Positions 48,354 to 60,422 of a stretch of DNA of 64,000 bases are shown here, one piece after another; within the stretch, counting starts at the first letter, position 1, and the number at the start of each line of letters is the position of its first letter. The stretch comes from Lumbricus rubellus. Lineage: Eukaryota > Annelida > Clitellata > Crassiclitellata > Lumbricidae. A program made the position numbers and the translations under genes. Location: positions 1,065,041 to 1,129,040 of the forward strand of contig OX243822.1 of the NCBI GenBank assembly GCA_945859605.1, given 5' to 3'. Under the pieces are notes generated by a model. That model had not been told where the DNA came from, made no database searches, and saw only the letters and a list, made by a program, of their open reading frames with translations.

Positions 48354-49335
48354 CCCTCAGGCTACCACGCTATTTTTGTAACACTGACTACCAAGGGAGG
48401 GGGGTGGTTACCACCCCCCCTGGATTTTGGGTTTGGTTTGAGATATCATAACTTGTAATATACCTATGGATTCAGCATTCATTTCTGCACAAAATGGTAT
48501 ATTTAGGTTTAAAATATATGAAAGCACCCCGAAGTTATGAATTTTTTACCGTAGGCACCAGTCGATTCCACAAAATGTATACTTTCGCATAAGCAAAATA
48601 TTAGATTCTGTGTGTTTTAACATAATTTATTTAATTAAAAATAGTTTACATATAATAAAGTCCAATATTCAACTATAAAAACTAGTAATAAGTTAGTTTT
48701 AGTTACAATAAAAAGAGGAAAAGCATGTAAAACATGCTGAAAAACGTTTACGCAGACTTAGCGGTTTGCGTTGTAAAAAAACCCAACATTTTCACACATT
48801 TAAATTTATTTTGAGCACTTCCGGTCATCAAATGTCAAATTAATTGGTATCAAAAAATAGCCCTAAATGCACTCTATAGAATGACATAAATTATTTCTCT
48901 TAAAAAATAAATTATGAATAATTTTTAATAGGAAAAACATAAAAATTTTATGAAAATAAAACACCTTTATTTATATTTTAATTTATTTTGAGCACTTCCG
49001 GTTGTCAAAAGACAACTCCGTGACCACCAAAATGTAGCCCCACATTCCCTCTACAGAATGGTGTAATTGGTGTCTCTTCATGTCAAAGGACGGATAAGAT
49101 ACAGCCGATAATCTAAGGGGGGGTGGTATCCACCCCCCCTGGTGCCTCGGGTATATCGGGTATAACTTTTGAATGGTATGGTATATCATCACACATTTTA
49201 GCTCAAAATGTGTGCAAATGAATCCTCTACAGCTACCTAAAACGTCAAAATTTTATTCCTAACGAAAAAAGTTTGATTTGGAAAAAACCTAGAGGGGGGG
49301 GGGTGGATACCACCCCCCCCCTGGTAGCCCGAGGG
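48354..49335. mobile_element. TTAA-flanked (piggyBac-like) non-autonomous element
   Basis: TTAA on both sides (48350-48353 and 49336-49339). TIRs CCCTCAGGCTACCA and complement of CCCTCGGGCTACCA. 982 bp, no ORF. The interior has three G/C palindromes of the form GGGGGGTGG-N-TACCACCCCCC (about 48397-48423, 49118-49142, 49291-49322), the last abutting the right TIR. It also has two copies of ATTTTGAGCACTTCCGGT (48810, 48985). TTAA target and CCCT ends are the piggyBac hallmark. Absent from block 1. Confidence 0.88.
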
Positions 49336-49449
49336 TTAATTCGGGTTTGGTCGTTCCAGTCAGAAGCCACGAAAATGGAGGAGGGCTGCGCAAATGATAT
49401 TTGTTATCGCACACTAATAATGTCGTTAAACTGAAACTACTAGTCTAGT

Positions 49450-49760
49450 AAAAAAAGTATAAAGTCCTATCCCGTTCCATGAGGAACACAGGGAGGCGCT
49501 CATCTCCTTTTCCATAGCCATGAGCCAGCAATGGACGAATCCCAAGGTCCTGGACACGGGCCAGCGTATCGCAGGACTTGCTGCTTACTTCCCAGCTAAC
49601 GCCTGTACCAAATTATGCTGCTTGGTGACAGAGGCACGTGTGCGTAAACAACTTGCCCAAGGTCGTTACCCGGAGTCGAACCCGCAATCTCGACGTAGGC
49701 CTACGCTAAAAGCAACTATTACCCTTTTCTTATATATTTATACCACAGAGTAGCGGCGCC
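49450..49760. other. Possible SINE-like fragment; no gene
   Basis: On minus, 49640-49690 contains GCGGGTTCGACTCCGGG, a B-box-like phrase, then ACGACCTTGGGCAAG. The plus-strand frame from the ATG at 49520 has no recognisable domain. Confidence 0.4.
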
Positions 49761-50399
49761 TATGTCAAGCAGAAAACGAAAATTTATTGTTCAAACTTGA
49801 GGGGTTCGGTGAGTGCATGGTCGTGGATTTCTCTTGGGGTTCGGCTCCCTTGAAAAGGTTAAGAACCACTGCATTGATATAAGAAATGCAGTTGAAAGTG
49901 GACACCTTTAATTTAGATGTTTCTTCAATTACAAATAATTCTACTGCGCCACCCGAGCAGAGTCGGAGTGGTTTGATAATGGTGTTTACGCTAAGAGGCA
50001 TAACATATGCGAGATAACAGTGACAATAATAATTATAATAATTGTAAAGGCAGTTAATTAATGTACACATCTTTAATGACTAAACCACTTAGGCCTATAG
50101 CTTATAATAGATACATGTAGGCTGCACTAAGCCAAAACGAGTAGTAAGGACTATTGAGGATAATTTCCATCCATCCTTTTATTCGCCGGATATATATTAT
50201 ATCCGAATTATTGCATCGTCCAGTCTTTTCCGGTGCCGCGAAATAGAGTATCCCATAATAATTGTACCCCCCCCAGGATGAAGAGAAGTTGCAAAAGACA
50301 CTTCCGCGTGTAGCCTATTTTATAATTGCAAATTAACTTCCATGTTCTTTGATTTTAATGTTGCACTAACAGGTGTGTTTTTTCCCACTGGCCAATTTT

Positions 50400-50522
50400 A
50401 ACCCACCCCCAGTCTTTCTTAGAGCCCCATAGCTATGTCTGTTTTTCACACCCCAATTTCAAGTTTATCATAGGCCAACCCCCCCCCCCCCCCCGGTTAA
50501 TTTTCCACAATTCTCACACTGG
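50400..50522. mobile_element. MITE-like element copy with poly-C
   Basis: CCCCCAGTCTTTCTTAGAGC, TTTTTCACACCCCAATTTC and CACAATTCTCACACTGG, with a 17-C run inside. Confidence 0.6.
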
Positions 50523-50682
50523 TCTCTCGAACTCTCACCTCACGACAATAATTATTATTCAGCAAACGTCTGACGATGATGTTATTCCCTAGAGCAACAA
50601 ACATCCTGCAGATTAGATTAAGATTCGGATGTCTACCTATCGAAACCAATCAACAGGTGAGCACACAAGGAACATGGCTTAC

Positions 50683-50744
50683 CTTTCTCGTCAGCGTTTT
50701 CTTCGTCTCCTCCTTCTCCTTCCGCAACTCTTCCGCCGTTTGAC
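50683..50744 (-). CDS. PHACTR: PHACTR exon, charged linker (block 2)
   Basis: A 62-nt exon, acceptor TTTTACAG, donor GTAAGC. Encodes QTAEELRKEKEETKKTLTRK after completing an Arg codon. Joins RPEL2 to RPEL3 in frame. Confidence 0.9.
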
Positions 50745-51678
50745 CTGTAAAAGAAAATAAGCTCCATAAGAGGAATGGTGTTTTCCATGATGAGAACGCT
50801 GTACACAAGGCCAACAAACAACACAGATATACATGGGATAAAGCTATTAGTGGCAACCCTGGTCTCAGAGAAAGGAAGGTAAGGATATTATGTAGTTTGA
50901 ATGATTTACAAAATGAGCTCTCAAAAATTACTTATATAATCAGTTAATTTTATTTAAAAGGTGTGTAAAGAAAGCTCAGCCCATAACTTAACGACGGTGC
51001 CATCGAATGAAAGCTGGGATAGTCCAGCACGTTAAGCACTGTACTTTTTGTACATCCTCTAGTCTAGTCTGGGTACTTGTGGGTTAATTCACCGCTACAG
51101 GTTTCGTCTGTCTACCTTGTCGGTTAGCTCACCTCCACATTTTGTCTGTGTGGGGCGGTCAATTAACCGACAAGTACCATAGTCTGTATAGATGAGAACG
51201 CGACACGCGTGATGCATCAGTGTATAAAAAAATAGCAACATGCACAATACATTGCACGTGTGAAGAAAAAAACATGAAGATAGGAAGAGATGATCAAGAA
51301 GAGATGAATAAGCACTCTTGTGTATCTCCTCGAGAAGTCTTATATAATCGGTTAATATGGTTTTAAAGGTGTCTAATGTCAGAGCTCTATTCACCTACTA
51401 ATGTGCCTTTGAATGATACAGTACTTCGATGGAACAGTGTCGAGTTTGAAGAATTTTCCTTGTCACAGTGTGTTTTACATCGTTTTAAAGGTGTCTAAAA
51501 ACAGCGCTCGAACAATGAACTTAAATGTCCACGAATGCTGCGGTCTGAGAAAGTATATAACACAAAATCACTATTATAGTAACAGAACACTTTTGGTTGA
51601 AACTCGATAGATCTGAGAAAGCGGAAGTGGGTCAATATCTAGGTCAGTTCAGATAAGAATAGGATCAGGTCAACTTAC

Positions 51679-51734
51679 GCAGCAGTATGTGTTTCTCTGT
51701 CAATTCCTCCGGAGTGGGACGTAAACTAAGTCGC
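51679..51734 (-). CDS. PHACTR: PHACTR exon, RPEL2 (block 2)
   Basis: A 56-nt exon, acceptor TTTCAG, donor GTAAGT. Encodes RLSLRPTPEELTEKHILLR, nucleotide-identical to block 1 at 25665-25720. The flanking introns differ by insertions. Confidence 0.93.
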
Positions 51735-51998
51735 CTGAAATAAAAACAGAACAAAAGTCTCTCTGTTACTCATCTCTCTCAGGTGTGTTCCACGTCTGCT
51801 CCAACACATGCACCGAGCAACGTTCGGAACAATTTACTTATTCACGGTGAACACGCTGGACAGGATCAACTCCATTGTATTCCACCATCACCTATTCTAT
51901 TCCATTCCATTCTATAGTCTAAGTCTATGCCAGTCTATATCATTCTATTCTGTTCTACACAATCGAATATACAAAATATGTCTACATCCCTAAATTTC

Positions 51999-52220
51999 GG
52001 GGCGCGGTGGTGTTGAGGATTGTTCGGTTTTTTGGAGTCGGAGGGTTGCAGGTTGGCATCCACCTCAAGTCGTAGCGTATAAGGAACCTTGGGCAAGTCC
52101 TTCACTCGCAATTGCTCAGCGGTTCTATGTGAAACTCGATGCAGTGTCCGCGCTATGGTCTGGAGCGCCTCTGAGGAGAGAGTTTGAAGGGGCGCTACTG
52201 CAAATGCGATAAATAGATGT
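51999..52220 (+). mobile_element. SINE family A
   Basis: Forward, full length: GGGGCGCGGTGGTG head, CAATTGCTCAGCGG body, GGAGCGCCTCTGAGGAG / AGGGGCGCTACTGC tail. Orthologous to 25997-26224, so it predates the duplication. Confidence 0.9.
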
Positions 52221-52584
52221 AAATTTTAAAAATATAATCTGAAGAAATTAATGTTTGGAAACATTCAATCACAAGTTGAATTGTTTAGTGACATTGTTTA
52301 GTGTCCGTCAAGGTCTTTAGCATCTAACTGCGTTTCCTCACTGATAATACAAAGTAAGATCTGATGAATATAATTTATATAATGTATTTTATCACCGATT
52401 CAAAGGTGTCTAATTTGAAAGGTTTTGTTCGTTTAGTGATATCTTGCTGCTGGGACGGACCACTAGCTAAACTTTCACCGGTTGATCTTAGATAATTTAA
52501 ATTGTAATTATATTCATTTTATAACTTCGATATTCACCGTTTAAAAGGTTGCTGGCGAGAACGCTCAAACCATTCACTCATACA

Positions 52585-52633
52585 GTCATTCATTCATTCA
52601 TTCATTCATTCATTCATTCATTCATTCATTCAT
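52585..52633. repeat. (ATTC)n microsatellite
   Basis: Tetranucleotide run; a shorter version is in block 1 near 26615. Confidence 0.95.
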
Positions 52634-53045
52634 CGATTCATTCAAAAAGCCCAATAAGCCTAATCAAATGAGACTACTCAGAAGCTCTCCAGACTATATA
52701 GCACGAGAAAATGTTGTAAGCTAAAGAGCCTCAGGAAGCAGACGCAGCTCCTGTGGGGCTCATTGCAGACAACTGGGCACACCAAAGAAAACGCTCTATT
52801 CCGCATTGTTTAAGTTCGTGCGAATTGAACCAAGAGCACTCCATGATGTACAGAACGGAGTGGGCGGTGGCCTTGGATACCTGTGTAGCAACAGAGATCT
52901 TGCTATGGCAATACCAAGATGATTGCCGAACCATAATATCGATCAAACACTCAATGTGTTTGAGCCCATATCAAATTGACGTTGCAATGTCCCAAGCATA
53001 CTAAATTATAATCAGGCAGACGCATTATTCAGTCTAACGGCGTCT

Positions 53046-53046
53046 C

Positions 53047-53100
<54 letters not shown>
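53046..53100. repeat. (AAGT)n microsatellite
   Basis: Tetranucleotide run at the left edge of a block 2-specific insertion (about 53055-54525). Confidence 0.95.
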
Positions 53101-53101
<1 letters not shown>

Positions 53102-53160
53102 TATACTTTATTGAACCGCCTGCAAACGCACTGCGGGAACATCAATCAGTTATGAAAAAA

Positions 53161-53202
<42 letters not shown>

Positions 53203-53205
<3 letters not shown>

Positions 53206-54293
53206 TCTGTTTAGAGTGCAAGGGTTCTAACTCCAAATTTTTCAAAAACCGTTTTATTGTTTTATTTTATTGCTACCAATATTATGCTTGAACTGTACAA
53301 AGATTATGTCGTTCTAAGTAAAAAATAGTGGAAAAGAAGCTATTTGAATATTGGAGCTATCTCCTAGGACTTATCTTTGAAATGTGCAATGGTTCTATCT
53401 ACCATCGCCTTGCCTTGCCTTGCGTTACAGCAGTTAATTATATATGCACGCGATGATTGCTAAACGGTGGTGTGCTTGCATAGATTTCTACAATGTGATT
53501 TAAAAGTATTTTAAAAGAAAATTGTGCTTTTCCAACAATCTGCAACAGTTGCTTTAGTCTGAAAAATTATTCTTAGTATAATTATAATGTTTTAATAAGA
53601 GAATTGTCATAACTAAAAGGAATATTCCATTATAATTTCTGTAAGCGATAACACGCGTATTTAATGAGTGGTTTGTTATAGCGCATTTTTTCGCTTGTTA
53701 TTATTGTTTTACTAAATAAAAGGCTGAAACCACATTATTTTCATGTAATAGTTGATAATAATTTAAAAGATAATTTTGAAGCATATTTGCGTTGTTATAA
53801 CACGATCTTTCTTCAGATCTAAAAATATTTTAGATCTGCAGAGGTTTTAGGCCTAGGCTAACTTCTGCCGTATGCTGTGACTTTGCGTATTTTTTTCACA
53901 AACATTTATTTTATAGGTTCGGAGACATAAAATATTTAAAAGGTTTCATCATTCCAACTAAAGAAATGATCTGTTATCGAAAAACCCACAAATCACAATG
54001 ATATAAATTATTATCTATCATCAGATACGAAATTATTTCGAAATGCGCAAAGGTTCTATTGCTGTAATTTTGCCTCCTGTTCGTCACAAACTTTATTATT
54101 TTAGGCGCGGCAGCACAAAAGTTTCTTTAAAGATTATATTATTCCAACTAAGGATATAATCTGCTATCTAAATTTTCATTAATCACTATGATACAACAAT
54201 AATTGGATTTTTGGCAATCATCGAAAGTTTAGATTTGCTCTCCTGAACAATTTGAAAAAGTGGAGTTAGAACCCTTGCACTCTAAACAGACGA
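53203..54293. mobile_element. Non-autonomous TIR element inserted in a (TA)n repeat
   Basis: TIRs of at least 32 bp: TCGTCTGTTTAGAGTGCAAG then GGTTCTAACTCCA on the left, exact complement on the right, flanked on both sides by (TA)n (53165-53202 and 54294-54350). 1091 bp, AT-rich, no ORF. Internal variants of GTGCAAGGGTTCTA occur at about 53387 and 54043, and two related ATTCCAACTAA boxes at about 53951 and 54141. Confidence 0.88.
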
Positions 54294-54353
<60 letters not shown>

Positions 54354-54702
54354 CAATAGGCCTAATAAAGTCAGTGAAAAATGCAGTTATTTTCAGTGTT
54401 AAATAAAGTCGGCTAAATAGCCGAACAAACATATCGATAGTCATTTATTTATCATACGAGTAATAAAGCCTCTCCTAGTTAATGTGTCAGCATATTGGGA
54501 TCTCTGGATTCAACATTCAACAAAGTATATTGAATATTTGCTGTTTCCGTTTGACAACACTGTGATAACAAGGGTCATCAGCGGCGCATTTCATTCCTAG
54601 TTGTAGTCGGTTTAGATTTAGAAAGAGTTTTCACTAGTGTCTTTTCGTGTCCTAGTTTTATATATAATCGTTTGCCTTTATTTACAGGTGTCTAAAAGAC
54701 AG

Positions 54703-54772
54703 TTAACCCTTTAATGACCAGCTACACATGTTTTCAATGCATTCTAGTACATGCTGGTCGTTAAAGGGTTAA
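54703..54772. mobile_element. 70-bp TTAA hairpin (mini-MITE)
   Basis: TTAACCCTTTAATGACCAGC and its near-perfect complement GCTGGTCGTTAAAGGGTTAA bracket a loop of about 30 nt. Both ends are TTAA followed by CCCT, as in the 48354 element but much smaller. Confidence 0.75.
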
Positions 54773-55306
54773 AGTGACGATTCTTATAGAAGTAATAAGA
54801 CACTTTGTTTATGCATCTCAGCTTTATATAGCACCGCTTATCACCGTTTCAAAGGTGTGCAGTAAGAAAGACAAAGAGATAGAGAAAGATGGACAGAGAA
54901 GTCGAGAAGTTTAAGATTTGCTCGTCTAATGAATAAGCTTCAATCGACGGCTTGTGTCGAACAGTGTTTAGACTGGTCCCTCCTTTGAGGAGGGTGAAAT
55001 GGAGAAAAAATTTATGTTTCTGAGGGGGCGAGAAAAATGGCCGTTTCCGGTGGGCGGAAACCGCTCAGCCGTACATCCTTTGACCGGGAATTTTTTGACT
55101 ACCTCTTTCTAGTGTCTTCGTAAAAAATTCTATAAAAAGCTGTAAATTCCAGAAATTACATCCATTTTATATTCCATGCTTCCTAGTCGAATTCTGAGGG
55201 AATTTTTTTACATGCGGCAACCTGTCGAATATTTATGGGCGTGGGGGGGGGGGGGGGCGGGAATTGCATATATACTTTTCGGGGGAAATACTATGTATAC
55301 ATGCAT

Positions 55307-55514
55307 GTGCACTTGCTACAGCGCCGCTTCAAGGTATGCTCAGAAGTGCTCCCGACTACAGCGCCGAAACTGAATCGGAGTTTCACGCCGAAGCGATGAG
55401 CAATTGCAAGCGAAGCACATGCTCAAGGTCCCTACTAGACAGCTTGAGGTGGATTCGAACCTGCAACCCTCCGGCTGCAAGGCAACGAACGTACCCACTA
55501 CATAACTGCGCCCC
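55307..55514 (-). mobile_element. SINE family A
   Basis: Reverse, full length; orthologous to 27444-27658. Confidence 0.9.
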
Positions 55515-55995
55515 GCTATACATATTATATACATTAATATATTAACAAATAAATAAAATATATATGATACATATACATTCGTGTATATAAGCGTGAATAA
55601 ACACTGAATATATATTCATATATACAGGGCGTGCAAAAAATGTAATCATAATTTACAGGCTTGAGGACAATTCACGTCCAATGGGCAAATTTAACTGAGT
55701 GGGAGCAGTGACAGAGTTTCACGTTGAAAAGGAAGGATAAGAACTAACGCTGAAATGCGCCCCATATTTATATAGGACCTACGTAACACGTTTTAAAGGT
55801 GTCTAAGTTGAGACAAAAATCATGAAGATAAGTGGTGGTAGGAGAAGATAGCAAAGAAAATAACAATAAAAGGAAGAGGAGGTGGAACAGGTCAAGAGCT
55901 TCTGCTACTTTTGAAATATGATAACAACAGATGCACGATGCCATAGTTATATAAAACAAAGAATGTTATTGGAAAAAGTAAGCTTCGTAGTAGTG

Positions 55996-56108
55996 GCACC
56001 AGTTTCAGTTGTTTACGACACGGTGTGATAACAAAGATCATTAGCTCTGCCCTCCTCCTTTATACAAGCTTGGGCCTGGCACTGCGAGAGTGCGGTAAGT
56101 GGCGGGGA
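55996..56108 (-). mobile_element. SINE-like repeat, family B
   Basis: Reverse copy orthologous to 28358-28465. Confidence 0.75.
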
Positions 56109-56507
56109 TTCAAGTAATTCGCCGAGCTAGATGACAAGGCAATCTTAAATTGTGTCCAAAGTTTATATATTTTTGGTTAAAACTATATTAAAGGTGTTTA
56201 AAATAAATTGAAGGTTTTGCATGCTTAGCTGTAAATCGCACAGCGACACGATATAACAATCTTGAGTTGCGTCCACAATTTATATCTCGTTGTCTGAAAC
56301 TATTTTAAAGGTGTTTAATTAAAAATGAAGGTCTTGCCTGTTCAGATGACATGTCTGTCTTAAAGTCGCTCCGCCTCCGACTTCAACCAAATGATTAAAA
56401 GCAATGATGCCAAGTGTTTGAATTAAATTGCATTTTGCGGCCCATCATTTATATAGTTATCGAATGAAACTATTTTAAAGGTGTTTAAAATAAATTGACG
56501 GTCTTGC

Positions 56508-56664
56508 CTGTTCAGCTGTGTACCGATGACCTGTCTGTCTTCAAGTCTCTCCTCCTCCGACTTCAACCAAATGATGTTTCGTTCGATTAGTTCTCTTCTC
56601 GCTGGTCGTTGACCAAGCAGACGATCGAGGTTGTTACGATATTGGATCTTCATGGCAGCATCAG
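56508..56664 (-). CDS. PHACTR: PHACTR exon, RPEL1 (block 2)
   Basis: A 157-nt exon, acceptor TGCACAG, GC donor (exon end AACAG, intron GCAAGA). Encodes AMKIQYRNNLDRLL, GQRPARRELIERNI (RPEL core), WLKSEEERLEDRQ and VIGTQLNR. It differs from block 1 by only a few residues (Ala/Pro, Asp/Glu). The non-canonical donor fits the GC-AG consensus better here than in block 1. Confidence 0.93.
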
Positions 56665-56934
56665 CTGTGCATGGAAGAGACAGCAGCACACGGATTGTGA
56701 AAGGAAAGGAAGACACAACTAATTTATATATAGGTGGCAGAAAGTATTTAAAAGGTGTCTAAAATTGACAGCTGTACAACGAAGATACAGCAGCACAGAG
56801 ATGGTCAGAGGAATGGGGGACACAAATATGGGGATGGGGTGGGAAGAGAGAGCAGGTGAATAAAGGGAGAGAGGGTGGGAAGAGGATTGATGGAAGGATG
56901 GAGTGACAGAGATGGGAATGACTGAGAGGAGCAT

Positions 56935-58620
56935 GACAGAAGGGAATGATAGAGAAGGAATGACTGAGAAGGAATGACAGAGAAGGAATGACAGAGAAGG
57001 AATGACAGAGAAGGAATGACAGAGAAAGAATGACAGAGAAGGAATGACAGAGAAGGAATGGCAAAGAAGGAATGATGGAGAAGGAATGACAGAGAAGGAA
57101 TGACAGAGAAAGAATGACATAGAGAGAATTACAGAGAAGGAATGATAGAGAAGAAATGACAGAGAAGGAATGACAGAGAAGAAATGACAGAGAAAGAATG
57201 ACAGAGAAGGAATGCCAGAGAAGGAATGACAGAGAAGGAATGATAGAGAAGGAAAGACAGAGAAGGAATGACAGAGAAGGAAAGACAGAGAAGGAATGAC
57301 AGAGAGGGAATGACAGAGAAGGAATGACAGAGAAGGAATGACAGAGAAGGAATGACAGAGAAGGAATGACAGAGAAGGAATGACAGAGAAGGAATGACAG
57401 AGAAGGAATGACAGAGAAGGAATGACAGAGAAGGAATGACAGAGAATAATGACAGAGAAGGAATGACAGAGAAGGAATGACAGAGAAGGAATGACAGAGA
57501 AGGAATGACAGAGAAAGAATGACAGGGAAAGAATGACAGAGAAGGAATGACATGGAAAGAATGACAGAGAAGGAATGACAGGGAAAAATGACAGAGAAAG
57601 AATGACAGAGAAGGAATGACAGAGACGGAATGACAGAGAAGGTATGGCAGAGAAGGAATGACAGAGAAGGAATGACAGAGAAGGAATGACAGAGAAGGAA
57701 TGACAGGGAAAGAATGACAGAGAAGGAATGACAGGGAAAAAATGACAGAGAAAGAATGACAGAGAAGGAATGACAGAGAAGAAATGACAGAGAAGGTATG
57801 ACAGAGAAGGAATGACAGAGAAGGAATGACAGAGAAGGAATGACAGAGAAGGAATGACAGAGAAGGAATGACAGAGAAGGAATGACAGAGAAGGAATGAC
57901 AGAGAAGGAATGACAGAGAAGGAATGACAGAGAAGGAATGACAGAGAAGGAAAGACAGAGAAGGAATGACAGGGAAAAAATGACAGAGAAAGAATGACAG
58001 AGAAGGAATGACAGAGAAGAATAGACAGAGAAGGATTGACAGAGAAGGAATGACAGAGAAGGAATGACAGAGAAGGAATGACAGAGAAGGAATGACAGAG
58101 AAGGAATGGCAGAGAAGGAATGATAGAGAAGGAATGACAGATAAGGAATGACAGAGAAAGAATGAGAAAGAAGGAGTGACAGAGAAGGAATGACAGAGAA
58201 GGAATGATAGAGAAGAAATGACAATTAAAGAATGATAGAGAAAGAATGACAGAGAAGGAATGACAGAGAAGGAATGACAGAGAAGGAATGACAGAGAAGG
58301 AATGACAGAGAAGGAATGACAGAGAAGGAATGACAGAGAAAGAATGACAGAGAAGGAATGACAGAGAAGGAATGACAGAGAAGGAATGACAGAGAAGGAA
58401 TGACAGAGAAGGAATGACAGAGAAGGAATGACAGAGAAGGAATGATAGAGAAGGAATGACAGGGAAAGAATGACAGAGAAGGAATGACAGAGAAGGAATG
58501 ATAGAGAAGGAATGATAGAGAAGGAATGACAAATAAGGAAGGATAGGCAAGGAATGACATAGAAGGAATGACAGAGAAGGAATGCCAGAGAAAGGAATGA
58601 CAGAGAAGGAATGATATACA
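56935..58620. repeat. 14-bp minisatellite, about 1.7 kb
   Basis: About 115-120 tandem copies of GGAATGACAGAGAA with scattered variants (AGAAATGACAGAGAA, GACAGGGAAA). Because 14 is not a multiple of 3 and the unit has no minus-strand stop, all three minus frames stay open for 500 or more codons with the same 14-residue peptide repeat. These are not genes. It lies in the PHACTR intron between the upstream exon and RPEL1. Confidence 0.97.
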
Positions 58621-58700
58621 GAAGGGAATGGCGGAGAATGAACTGGTGGCAAAGGGATTGGCAGAGCAATGCAAGATGAATGAATGACGCAATGTTTTAC

Positions 58701-58792
58701 CGAGTATGGAGAAGTCAAGTGTTGATCGCATAGCATCGTATACGTCGTTTGGAATGCAATTCTCCTTGGCACAAGCGTCCAAGGCTTTCATT
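58701..58792 (-). CDS. PHACTR: PHACTR exon preceding RPEL1 (block 2)
   Basis: A 92-nt exon with the same frame and phases as 36145-36236 (MKALDACAKENCIPNDV, YDAMRSTLDFSIL), donor GTAAAAC. The acceptor reads TTTTGCTCAG. A second, partial copy of its first codons with its own acceptor lies just upstream at about 58826-58855. Confidence 0.72.
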
Positions 58793-58825
58793 CTGAGCAA
58801 AACATAAATAAAGGTTTCTAAGTAC

Positions 58826-58880
58826 ACAAGCGTCCAAGGCTTTCATTCTGAACACAACAGAAATAAAGGTGTCTAAGCAC
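58826..58880 (-). pseudogene. Partial duplicate of the PHACTR exon start
   Basis: Repeats the acceptor region (TTCTGTTGTGTTCAG) and the first codons (MKALDAC), then runs into unrelated sequence. It probably arose by a local slip duplication of about 67 bp. Confidence 0.7.
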
Positions 58881-59663
58881 GTGCCAGTGAAGACAACAGA
58901 TCTGATCTGGAGGTATAGTACGAAGAAGACCAGATAAGAAAAGATAAGAAAAGAATATTCTTTAATATAATTATACCAATTGCTATCCGCATTTTTTAAA
59001 TATACAGATGGTAGGATAAGATAAGAATAGAATTTTCTATAATAATAATATAATATCCGCATAAACGTAGCCTACCTCATCTACAGAGCCAATCAATATA
59101 GTCACATGTTATAAAGGAACGCACACAATCCTAAATCATATGAAGCCTTGATCGGAAGAACCACTTGAGTCCATTTTTTCGATTTTGAGATATTCACAAA
59201 ATAAACTTTGCAAGTCTACAAGTACTTCACTTATGAAAATATGGAAATAATATTTGGCACATGTGTTGATATGTGTTGTCTCTGTAACATGTTAAAATAA
59301 TATTGGCTAACCAGCTAGGTGGCGCCACATATTAAAATTTTTAAACATGCTGCATAAGGCATTTTTAGGACATTTTTTTCAAATTTGTCAGTGTGCATTC
59401 AGATCATTCAAGAATTGTCCTAGGATAACTTTGAAGTTGCTACTTTTCAGTAGCACAATAATATAACCAATTAAAAATGAATTACATTTTATTAAGTGAA
59501 ACATTATTTTAGAGGATTGCCCTTGTGTTGTATGTCACTTAATGCTAATACTTATGTTGATATTTTCGTCGTCATTGTCAGATTCCCGTTTGGAAACAGG
59601 ATTATTCAGAGTCACGATGGTATAGGACAGCTGCTTCAGCGTCATACATGCATACATAGTATT

Positions 59664-59769
59664 ACATACAATACATACATACATACATACATACATACAT
59701 ACATACATACATACATACATACATACATACATACATACATACATACATACATACATACATACATACATA
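59664..59769. repeat. (CATA)n microsatellite
   Basis: About 105 bp, pure, inside the TIR element. Confidence 0.97.
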
Positions 59770-60393
59770 CTGTCATACTTTGCCTTCTTCATGGGGATAA
59801 GTGCTTTATAGACTGATGGGGAATGTTGCTCTGTAGGAGGAGCATCATGGATTGTGCAACTTTCCTCCTTCCTTCTTATTGTCTTCTCCATAAACTACAC
59901 TGTAACTGAAGGATTATGTCTTGCACCAGCAATTCCTCTGCACCAACCATTGGGCGATTCCACAGCTGTTTTTGGTTAATCAGGTCCATGCTCTGATCAC
60001 ATTCAAAGTAAGAAAGACCGCGAACAGGAAATGTCTTGTGACATGGTCAAATCTCTTCTTGCAAGGTTACAACAGGGCAGTGAAAATAGTGATTGTCGTT
60101 GTATAATTATTGTTATTCTGTCAAGCACATGAATAAAGTATCAACACGTGGTATCCAAACAGAATATTGAATTCTATGTTGAACATCTTGTTGTAAGCGC
60201 CATATGATGTTTTGCTGGATGGATAATACTGTTTGTGCATGGTAAACAAACATCTATTTGATGTTTATTTCTTCTGGCAGACATACTTACTTTTATTTGA
60301 CCTCTATTGCGTGCAACTAAAGATGCAACTAACTGTTGCTTAGGCGAAACATGCTTAGCCCGCCAAAACTAGTTCCACGTGAATTCATGGAAG

Positions 60394-60422
60394 AACCACT
60401 GAAGTCCTGGACTTCAGTGGTT
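60394..60422. repeat. Perfect palindrome, 14-bp arms
   Basis: AACCACTGAAGTCC, one T, then the exact complement. It duplicates the TIR subterminal sequence of the surrounding element in head-to-head form. Confidence 0.9.

Larger units (their letters stand above)
36803..59138. repeat. Block 2 of the direct segmental duplication
   Basis: Matches block 1 (14171-36650) in order and orientation. It ends where the TIR element at 59139 begins. It holds the complete PHACTR 3' exon set including the C-terminal exon, so this is the block the gene most plausibly uses. Confidence 0.88.

Noticed and set aside
49520..49753. Small gene MSQQWTNPK...
   Set aside because: No domain; its 3' half overlaps a B-box-like SINE phrase on minus.
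56719..58827. Open frames of 200-640 codons on minus
   Set aside because: All derive from the 14-bp minisatellite. The same peptide repeat appears in all three frames, and there is no domain or splice context.
59921..60106. Small protein or transposase remnant inside the 59-60 kb element
   Set aside because: The roughly 60-codon frame has no catalytic motif or similarity I recognise.
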